A DNA stretch of 14,056 bases, from the NCBI GenBank assembly GCA_964635975.1, contig CAZWPO010000047.1, forward strand, positions 1 to 14,056. The letters are read 5' to 3'. How positions within the stretch are numbered: position 1 is the stretch's first letter; the number at the start of each line of letters is the position of its first letter. Made by a program: the position numbers and the translations under genes. Positions 7,303-12,004 of the stretch are shown here, piece by piece. The notes beneath the pieces were generated by a model. The model ran no database searches and was not told the DNA's origin. It worked only from the letters and a program-made list of their open reading frames with translations. Source of the stretch: UBA5314 sp964635975 (GTDB lineage: Bacteria; Bacillota; Syntrophomonadia; Syntrophomonadales; Syntrophomonadaceae).

Positions 7303-7496
7303 AGGGTGGATAATATCCGCCCTCAGGGTGTCAAAGAAGTTGACACCCTGGCAGAGCGAGCAAAAAAGGTGAATAGCAAGGAATAAACAAAGCCCGCGAT
7401 TGAGCCGTATATGGGATACGGTGACCGAGCGGGCTTTGTGCAGTGACACAGCTAGTCGCCTTTTTTGACGGTCTGAGGGCAGATAATATCCGCCCT
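7303..7496 (+). repeat. Nested inverted-repeat element, probably a folded RNA or MITE-like sequence
   Basis: A compact non-coding element of about 194 bases. The outer arms 7303-7324 and 7475-7496 pair with two mismatches and one G-U, and each arm is itself a near-perfect palindrome centred on GATAATATC. If the outer arms extend to 7339 and 7460, 30 of 37 positions match. Just inside the left arm is a perfect 11-bp hairpin (CAGGGTGTCAA 7324-7334 with TTGACACCCTG 7340-7350, loop AGAAG). Then 7361-7377 pairs with 7451-7467 (15 of 17 plus one U-G). Innermost, ACAAAGCCCGC (7387-7397) pairs with GCGGGCTTTGT (7429-7439), enclosing CCGTAT/ATACGG (7405-7410/7416-7421). Most differences between the 37-nt arms are G-U wobbles on the plus strand, which favours an RNA fold. 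I see no target-site duplication. The family is not one I recognise. Confidence 0.7.
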
Positions 7497-7515
7497 TATA
7501 TTGTTTGCTTATAAT
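7476..7515 (+). promoter_or_regulatory. Candidate promoter with palindromic operator before the HTH gene
   Basis: A perfect TATAAT lies at 7510-7515, 44 bases before the ATG at 7559. The sequence where a -35 hexamer should be (about 7487-7492, TATCCG) is not consensus and falls inside the palindrome AGGGCAGATA-A-TATCCGCCCT (7476-7496). A palindrome over the -35 position is a common layout for a regulator-controlled promoter. The same palindrome occurs at 7303-7323 without a -10 behind it. Confidence 0.35.
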
Positions 7516-7558
7516 CTCGGATCGCCGGGGCAGAATATCAAGAAAAGGAGGTCGAGCA

Positions 7559-7774
7559 ATGCCTGGAAGATACCCACCCTGGAGCAGAATGCCCTATTTG
7601 CAGGAAATGAGCGAGGAAGCAGGAATAGACTTCGATTCGCTGATAGAGGCTTTCCGCAGAGATGATTCATTAGAAGAAATGGCGAAAAGTTTTGGAGTTC
7701 GTCGAGATACGATTATAAGCCTAAAAGAGCATTTTGAACATTATGGCATATCAACCGTAATGGGAGGGGACTAG
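7559..7774 (+). CDS. Small helix-turn-helix DNA-binding protein
   Basis: A 71-residue protein that starts MPGRYPPWSRMPYLQEM and ends VMGGD. Residues 37-58 (SLEEMAKSFGVRRDTIISLK and onward) have the spacing of a helix-turn-helix of the homeodomain-like/sigma-region-4 kind, with GV at the turn. The first 30 residues are predicted to be helical with an acidic stretch. The ATG at 7559 has AAGGAGG immediately upstream, so I use it; the open frame extends to 7505 but without another good start. Similar small proteins with PWxRMPYL and a final VMG appear, from memory, in other Clostridia as uncharacterised HTH proteins. It lies where dpaA would follow ymxH in Bacillus, and just behind the structured element. 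DNA binding is inferred from the fold pattern; the target is unknown, although the palindrome over its own promoter is an obvious candidate. Confidence 0.8.
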   Translation: MPGRYPPWSRMPYLQEMSEEAGIDFDSLIEAFRRDDSLEEMAKSFGVRRDTIISLKEHFEHYGISTVMGGD

Positions 7775-7787
7775 TTACATGCTTAAT

Positions 7788-7861
7788 AAAGGAGGGCAGT
7801 AACAGGAGGAAATCATTTTGAATGTACTATATAATAAATGCTAGTATATCAGCCCTCCTTT
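7788..7861 (+). terminator. Terminator-like inverted repeat after the HTH gene
   Basis: AAAGGAGGGC (7788-7797) is exactly complementary to GCCCTCCTTT (7852-7861), with a weak inner pairing of TACTA (7825-7829) and TAGTA (7842-7846). The 54-base spacer is long for an intrinsic terminator and the trailing T-run is broken (TTTCTATTGCTT). The left arm also looks like a ribosome binding site, so the pairing could mask it. Inside is AGGAGG (7804-7809), followed by a 16-codon frame starting at ATG 7822, which may be chance. Confidence 0.4.
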
Positions 7862-7967
7862 CTATTGCTTAACAATATGTGCCGTTTTCGGCTGGTTAAT
7901 AAACAATCCTTGCCACTAATGCCTTCAGCTTGATAATGGCCCAACAATGGGATAATATAAGCTCAAT

Positions 7968-8020
7968 CGGGAAAGGAGTATCATCATCTAGTGAGATCAG
8001 CGATGATCTACAAAATCCCG
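7968..8020 (+). promoter_or_regulatory. Possible structured leader of the MgtC-like gene
   Basis: CGGGA (7968-7972) can pair with TCCCG (8016-8020), enclosing a hairpin of ATCATC (7983-7988, or 7980-7985) with GATGAT (8002-8007). The ribosome binding site AAAGGAG (7972-7978) of a short upstream frame lies in the junction. I compared it by eye with the M-box, fluoride, c-di-GMP and NiCo riboswitch cores that I remember and found no match. Folding is plausible but short. Confidence 0.3.
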
Positions 8021-8071
8021 GTCATTTCATGCGTTTCCCCAGAGAACTTATGCCGAAAAGCAGGGTATTAA
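7991..8071 (+). CDS. Possible leader peptide upstream of the MgtC-like gene
   Basis: A 26-codon frame starts with GTG at 7991, twelve bases after AAAGGAG, or with ATG at 8003. It ends with TAA at 8069-8071, leaving one base before the ATG of the MgtC-like gene at 8073. The peptide contains KIPVISCVSPENLC. The tight junction allows translational coupling. A second frame, open from 7903 and including ATG codons at 7936, 8029 and 8050, ends in a TGA (8074-8076) that overlaps the same mgtC-type ATG. Salmonella mgtC has leader peptides MgtM and MgtP that control it, but no homology is claimed here. Either frame could be chance. Confidence 0.3.
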   Translation: MRSAMIYKIPVISCVSPENLCRKAGY

Positions 8072-8072
8072 A

Positions 8073-8501
8073 ATGATGTCGGTTTTTATTTTTCGAATAT
8101 TACTAGCCGGTGTGCTCGGTCTTATCATAGGGCGCTTAAGTGCTCGGGCCGGTGTTTCACGTACCTTTGCCATTATTGCCATAGGCTCTGCCCTTGTGGC
8201 TATAACTTCGACCGAGTTTTTTAAGGCCATGGATAATCCATGGGCTTCAGACCCGGGACGGCTTTCGGCTCAGGTTATAGCAGCTTTGGGCTTTATCGGT
8301 ACTGGTTTGATTTGGATCGGTGAAAAAGGCGAAGTGCGAGGCCTGGCCGGATCAGCAAGCCTGTGGGTAACGGCTATAATAGGCTTGCTGGTTGGAAGTG
8401 GTCTAGAGCATGTTACTTCTCTAGCCGCATTCTTTGTCATTATAATCTACTGGATAACCGGGCGGGTCTCGAAGAGAAGAGATGATGAAGGTGCTCATTA
8501 A
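8073..8501 (+). CDS. MgtC/SapB family membrane protein, short form
   Basis: A 142-residue polytopic membrane protein matching the N-terminal MgtC/SapB domain. Family landmarks are the first helix with LLAGVLGLIIGRLS (about 8-22), a second helix after GVSRTFAIIAIGSAL (28-42), the conserved DPGRLSAQVIAALGFIGTGL (about 60-79), VRGLAGSASLWVTAIIGL (87-105) and a last helix ending ITGRVSKRR. About four to five membrane segments are expected. The C-terminal ACT-like domain of Salmonella MgtC is missing, as in SapB-type members. MgtC proteins are linked to growth at low magnesium and to inhibition of F-type ATP synthase; whether that holds for this one is unknown. ATG codons lie at 8073 and 8076 with only AGGG about seven bases upstream, so expression may depend on coupling to the short frame that ends at 8071. 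Confidence 0.85.
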   Translation: MMSVFIFRILLAGVLGLIIGRLSARAGVSRTFAIIAIGSALVAITSTEFFKAMDNPWASDPGRLSAQVIAALGFIGTGLIWIGEKGEVRGLAGSASLWVTAIIGLLVGSGLEHVTSLAAFFVIIIYWITGRVSKRRDDEGAH

Positions 8502-8566
8502 AAGAAATAATAAAATTAGTACTTGCAAAGCCAGGCCTTCAACAGATATGATTATATAATAAATTA

Positions 8567-8585
8567 GCCGGGATATACTCCCGGC
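8567..8585 (-). terminator. Intrinsic terminator of the spore protein gene
   Basis: GCCGGGA (8567-8573) and TCCCGGC (8579-8585) form a perfect 7-bp stem with loop TATAC. Read on the minus strand the stem is followed by TAATTTATT, a T-rich tail, 20 bases after the spore protein stop. On the plus strand the tail is less T-rich, but it may also stop transcripts of the MgtC-like gene. Confidence 0.6.
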
Positions 8586-8604
8586 AGGTGCGAGTTTTAT
8601 GCAG

Positions 8605-8781
8605 TTACCGCTGGTTAGAAAGGTTCCTCTCGGCCATTTCGATGGCCTTGGCAACCAGGTTTCCACAGTCACGGGAAGATACTCCACCCCAGCCTTCGGT
8701 TGCCACTATTTGGTCGACCCCAAGCTCGCGGGCGATTTCGTACTTCAACTGATCTGACATGAGACCTTTTGTTCTAGCCAA
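8605..8781 (-). CDS. Alpha/beta-type small acid-soluble spore protein (SASP)
   Basis: A 58-residue protein that fits the alpha/beta-type SASP family, which saturates DNA in dormant spores, shifts it towards an A-like form and protects it from UV and heat. Both family signatures are visible: LKYEIARELGV (about 12-22), which includes the GPR protease site region with Glu-Ile-Ala, and GNLVAKAIEMAERNL (about 40-54). The GWGGVSSRDCG segment between them resembles clostridial members. The start is a TTG at 8781, giving MARTKGLM; AAGGGGG lies eight bases upstream. A GTG at 8805 would add eight residues but lies almost at the predicted transcript start. A sigma-G-like promoter precedes it and a stem-loop follows, so it is a single-gene unit, as SASP genes usually are. 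Confidence 0.88.
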   Translation of the reverse strand: MARTKGLMSDQLKYEIARELGVDQIVATEGWGGVSSRDCGNLVAKAIEMAERNLSNQR

Positions 8782-8812
8782 AACAAATACCCCCTTAACG
8801 CGCACCCGATAT

Positions 8813-8842
8813 TATTATGAACAGATGTTGATAATTTATGGC
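8813..8842 (-). promoter_or_regulatory. Sigma-G/sigma-F-like forespore promoter of the SASP gene
   Basis: Minus strand: CATAATA at 8819-8813 matches the forespore -10 pattern CATnnTA. GCCATA at 8842-8837, 17 bases upstream, approximates the -35 pattern GnATA. Transcription would begin near 8806, ten bases before the ribosome binding site. Forespore-specific transcription is known for SASP genes generally. Confidence 0.55.
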
Positions 8843-8916
8843 TAGAAAATAATGATTTTTGATTCATCATTAAGCCCCCAAGGTGTTAATACCGATATAA
8901 TCAAGAGGTGGAAACA

Positions 8917-9795
8917 ATGAGATACGAAGGAAGCATATATAGGCCGCCCAGTGAAGCTAGAAGTTACCTGCTGCAGTGTACAATCGGCTGCAGTCACAAT
9001 AAATGCAGCTTTTGCGGCAGCTACAAGGACAAAAGGTATCGTGTTCGCGATATGGCCGAAATAAAGGCAGACATACAGATGGCAAAGAAATACTACGGCG
9101 ACTTAGAAAAGGTTTTTCTGTGCGACGGCGATGCCCTGGTAATGGAAACGGCTGATCTTTTAGAAATCATTCATGATTTGTATGCGGCGTTTAAAAGCTT
9201 GCATCACCTGGGGGTCTATGCCAGCCCCGGCAGTATTTTGGACAAGAGCATGGAAGACCTTAAGGCCTTGAAGGAAGCTGGGCTGACCATCGCCTACTTG
9301 GGAGTCGAAACTGGTGACCCGGAACTGCTAAAATCGATTCGCAAAGGAGTCACCTATGACGAAATGGTTAAAGCCGGACGCAAGATAAGGGAGGCCGGGA
9401 TTCTGCTATCAGTTACGGTGCTTCTGGGTTTGGCAGGGCGCAGTCCTCAAACTGTGGACCATGCCAGAAATACTGCCAAAATCCTAAATGAGATAAATCC
9501 TGATTTTGTCGGGGCGCTAACTCTCATGATCGTTCCTAAAACAGAACTGTATCGAAAAGTGCAGAGGGGAGAGTTTGAGCTTCCAAATCCCTTCGAGGTT
9601 TTAGATGAATTGCGTATTTTAATTGCCAATATGGACGTTCAAGGCACGGAATTCAGGAGCAACCACGCATCCAATTACCTTGCTATCAAAGGCCGTTTCC
9701 CTGAAGATAAGGCCAGGATGCTGCATCTTATTGAGCAGGTAATCGAGAAAAACGACTCCAGCTATCTGAGGCCGGATTACATGAGAGCTCTTTAA
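8917..9795 (+). CDS. Radical SAM protein of unknown function
   Basis: A 292-residue cytoplasmic radical S-adenosylmethionine enzyme. It begins MRYEGSIYRPPSEARSYLLQ, and the cluster-binding segment C21-TIG-C25-SHNK-C30-SF-C33 follows. The last three cysteines form CX4CX2C instead of the textbook CX3CX2C. From memory this spacing is shared by a group of uncharacterised radical SAM proteins with GCSHNKCxFC, so it is a family trait. Further landmarks are VFLCDGDALVM (about 66-76), LGVYASPGSIL (97-107) and the SAM-binding region IAYLGVETGDPELL (about 127-140). No B12-binding or SPASM domain is attached. I chose the ATG at 8917 because GAGGTG lies six bases upstream; a GTG at 8908 is part of that site. 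It stands between the SASP gene and the DUF47 gene. Nothing in the context names a substrate. Confidence 0.88.
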   Translation: MRYEGSIYRPPSEARSYLLQCTIGCSHNKCSFCGSYKDKRYRVRDMAEIKADIQMAKKYYGDLEKVFLCDGDALVMETADLLEIIHDLYAAFKSLHHLGVYASPGSILDKSMEDLKALKEAGLTIAYLGVETGDPELLKSIRKGVTYDEMVKAGRKIREAGILLSVTVLLGLAGRSPQTVDHARNTAKILNEINPDFVGALTLMIVPKTELYRKVQRGEFELPNPFEVLDELRILIANMDVQGTEFRSNHASNYLAIKGRFPEDKARMLHLIEQVIEKNDSSYLRPDYMRAL

Positions 9796-9855
9796 ACTGG
9801 GGTTTTACACCTGGTATAGATACTTGGTATTTAACTTGTGGGGGGGACATTGGCC

Positions 9856-10491
9856 ATGATGGTTCCCATGTTTGGCCGGAAAGACAAAGAACTATTTCAT
9901 TTACTCAGCGAAAGCGCCCGAGTAGTAGTCAGAGGTGGCGAAATACTCAATGACGTTATACTCGACTATAACGACCTGGACGTAAAAATGGCTAAACTTA
10001 CGGCTATGGAGCATGAGGGTGACCATATAATCGAGGAACTGGTGCGGCGACTGAACACTAGCTTTATTCTCCCTTTTGACCGGGAAGATGCTTTCCAGCT
10101 GGTGCAGAAACTTTCCACTACTCTAGATTACATAACTGGCATTGTAGACCGCATGATATTATACAAGGCTGGCGAGCCCAATTCACAGATCAAGGAAATG
10201 ATTGAAGTGCTGTTTAACGCTTTGCTACTTCAGGAAAAATCCTTAAATCTTTTAAATCATATCGAACGTAATAAAAAGGAAATAATGGAATGCAATGAGG
10301 AGATACGCAGGCTGGAGAAAAAACAGGACTGTCTGTATCGCACCGGTGTAGCCTCCTTGTTCGAACACCACGAAAGCGATCCCATATCTATTATCAAATG
10401 GCGGGAAGTATACGAACATATAGAAATGGCACAGGACTATGTGCAGGATGTTGCGGAACTGGTAAGTAATATCTGCGTGAAATACTCCTGA
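9856..10491 (+). CDS. DUF47/PhoU-like protein (Pit accessory type)
   Basis: A 211-residue all-helical protein of the DUF47 family, distantly related to PhoU and usually paired with Pit phosphate transporters. Recognisable segments are MFGRKDKELFHLL at the N-terminus, MEHEGDHIIEELVRRLNT (about 50-67, acidic metal-binding-type positions), LPFDREDAFQLVQKL, and the end KWREVYEHIEMAQDYVQDV followed by VSNICVKYS. The ATG at 9856 has a run of G (9840-9846) nine bases upstream. A GTG at 9838 overlaps that run, and the ATG at 9868 is where many family members begin. No pit gene is adjacent: upstream is the radical SAM gene, downstream a terminator and then convergent corA. Its partner must lie elsewhere, or it works alone. 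Confidence 0.88.
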   Translation: MMVPMFGRKDKELFHLLSESARVVVRGGEILNDVILDYNDLDVKMAKLTAMEHEGDHIIEELVRRLNTSFILPFDREDAFQLVQKLSTTLDYITGIVDRMILYKAGEPNSQIKEMIEVLFNALLLQEKSLNLLNHIERNKKEIMECNEEIRRLEKKQDCLYRTGVASLFEHHESDPISIIKWREVYEHIEMAQDYVQDVAELVSNICVKYS

Positions 10492-10518
10492 GAGAGCATT
10501 ATTGTTATTTAAAAAATC

Positions 10519-10540
10519 CGCTTATCAACCTTGTTAAGCG
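10519..10540. repeat. 6-bp hairpin downstream of the DUF47 gene
   Basis: CGCTTA (10519-10524) and TAAGCG (10535-10540) form a short stem 28 bases after the DUF47 stop. No T-run follows, so it is at best an accessory hairpin ahead of the stronger terminator at 10586-10610. Confidence 0.3.
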
Positions 10541-10585
10541 TAGCGAAATGAGCTTCTAGTGCCCGAAGTGTACAACGTACCACAT

Positions 10586-10610
10586 ATACGCCTCCGTGGC
10601 GTATTTTTTT
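10586..10610 (+). terminator. Strong intrinsic terminator
   Basis: ATACGCC (10586-10592), loop TCCGT, GGCGTAT (10598-10604) and then a run of seven T (10604-10610). This is a textbook rho-independent terminator for the plus-strand transcript ending with the DUF47 gene. On the minus strand no T-run follows, so it is not the corA terminator. Confidence 0.85.
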
Positions 10611-10666
10611 ATACCTCGTAAACTTTACCTTATTCATCATTCACAGACTTATCTTATGGCTCGCTC

Positions 10667-11665
10667 TTATTCAATCCATTTTTGCTGGCGGAAGAATATC
10701 AGCATGCCTATTGACAGAAGGGTCATAAATAGCAGGATGCCTGCCCAGGTCCAATAATTATGCATCCACGGTAAATTGACATTCATCCCGAAAAATCCGG
10801 TTATTACTGTAAGCGGCATCATGATGACGGTCATTATCGTAAGAACGGTGATTATTTCACTGGTTCGTCCATTGATAATGGAATAATAAATTTCTGTTGA
10901 GCTGTTTACCAGATCTCGATAGGTGTTGGCGGTGTCCAGGATACTGTCCAGGTGGTCCAACAGATCTATATAATATGGGATATTTTCTTCATTATTTATA
11001 AAAAAGGAATACCTGGTGCTGATCCCTGCGAATATTCTGCGCTGGGGAATCAGGACTTTGCGCAGGAGGATCAAAGTAGTTTTTAAAGCCAGTATTTCCT
11101 CAAAATTTTCCTGTCCGCGCTTTAAAAAGATACTATCTTCCAGGTCATCAATTCTTTCGCCCAGGCGCTCCATGATCGGGAAATAATCATCAACTATATT
11201 GTCCACTATTTGATACAGGAGGTGCTCGGGACCGAGGTGCATGTATTGAGCGCTAGTTAAACAGACCCGCGCAATTTTGCCTACCGCTACCAGGGCCACT
11301 GGATGAATTGTAACCACGTAGTTAGGACCCATGAAAACATCAAGTTCTATGCTGGTAATTTCATCTTCTTCCTCAGCTTCTTCATAATAACGGAGGGCAT
11401 GGAAAACGAAGAAATTGTAATCATCATAGCGGTCCAGTTTTGCCCGGGGGCTTTCTTGCAAACAGTCCTCAAGAGCCAGGGGATGAAAGTCGAAAAGCTG
11501 GCCGATATTGTTTAACTCCTGGGCGGAACAGTCAAACAGGTCTATCCACAACAGGTTGTCAGGCGATTCTAGAAGTTTATTCTTCTGGCTCAGGTCCACA
11601 TCGTGCTGCATTATATTTTCTTGGGCATTGTAGAAATATGTCTTGATCAGGTTAAACGCCCCCAT
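10667..11665 (-). CDS. corA: CorA family magnesium/cobalt transporter
   Basis: A 332-residue CorA, a homopentameric inner-membrane channel for Mg2+ and other divalent ions. A large cytoplasmic N-terminal domain (about 1-265) contains the alpha/beta part and the long stalk helices with acidic stretches (EEAEEEDE near 95-102). Two membrane helices follow at about 271-290 and 305-326. The signature selectivity loop GMN is at 293-295 in GFFGMNVNLPW, and the chain ends with the basic tail FFRQQKWIE. Length and layout are normal. The ATG at 11665 has no strong ribosome binding site and no better start is visible nearby. It converges with the DUF47 gene and diverges from the PBP gene. I could not recognise an M-box riboswitch in the upstream region, so magnesium control, if any, is by other means. 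Confidence 0.95.
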   Translation of the reverse strand: MGAFNLIKTYFYNAQENIMQHDVDLSQKNKLLESPDNLLWIDLFDCSAQELNNIGQLFDFHPLALEDCLQESPRAKLDRYDDYNFFVFHALRYYEEAEEEDEITSIELDVFMGPNYVVTIHPVALVAVGKIARVCLTSAQYMHLGPEHLLYQIVDNIVDDYFPIMERLGERIDDLEDSIFLKRGQENFEEILALKTTLILLRKVLIPQRRIFAGISTRYSFFINNEENIPYYIDLLDHLDSILDTANTYRDLVNSSTEIYYSIINGRTSEIITVLTIMTVIMMPLTVITGFFGMNVNLPWMHNYWTWAGILLFMTLLSIGMLIFFRQQKWIE

Positions 11666-12004
11666 CGCTATTTGATAATTTAAACTAATTTGCTGTTGTA
11701 TAAATAGAAAGCCAGTTTAGGCGGATATTGTTTAATGCTGTCCAGAAACCTGATTCCATTTTAGCACCACATTCGCTTGCCTGCTAATTTTTAATGGATT
11801 TAGTCCTTCTTTTTATTATGCGGGCAAATAGCTTTTTGTTATCTTGCCCTGCCATAGTGAAGGTTTGGAGCCTGCGACTCGTAACGATATTAAAGCAGTA
11901 TATACTTGCTGTTAGTATTAATGAAGGCGTTTTAATTAACCTGCAAATAGGGAATAATTTGTATGTATATTTTTTGGGTCTCGCCAATGGGAAGGGAGCA
12001 AGGC
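11666..12004. other. Divergent intergenic region between corA and the PBP gene
   Basis: About 340 bases with no credible gene. Overlapping open frames of about 80 codons on both strands lack ribosome binding sites and look random. The region must hold the promoters of both neighbours, but I found no convincing -35/-10 pair; TATACT at 11901-11906 is the best plus-strand -10. AGGCGGATATT at 11719-11729 resembles the arm of the element at 7303-7496. Confidence 0.5.

Noticed and set aside
7387..7439. Hairpin read as the terminator of the ymxH operon
   Set aside because: Only three T follow the stem before GTGCAG on the plus strand, and the hairpin is nested inside longer pairings, so it is better described as part of the folded element.
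7303..7496. Integron attC site or transposon ends with target duplication
   Set aside because: No core sites of the attC type, no transposase and no direct repeats flanking the element; only a MITE-like possibility remains.
7920..8072. Known magnesium or other riboswitch before the MgtC-like gene
   Set aside because: By eye it does not contain the conserved cores of the M-box, fluoride, NiCo or c-di-GMP riboswitches; only short pairings are visible.
8896..8901. TATAAT as promoter for the radical SAM gene
   Set aside because: The transcript would start at about 8908, inside the ribosome binding site, and there is no -35 at the right distance.
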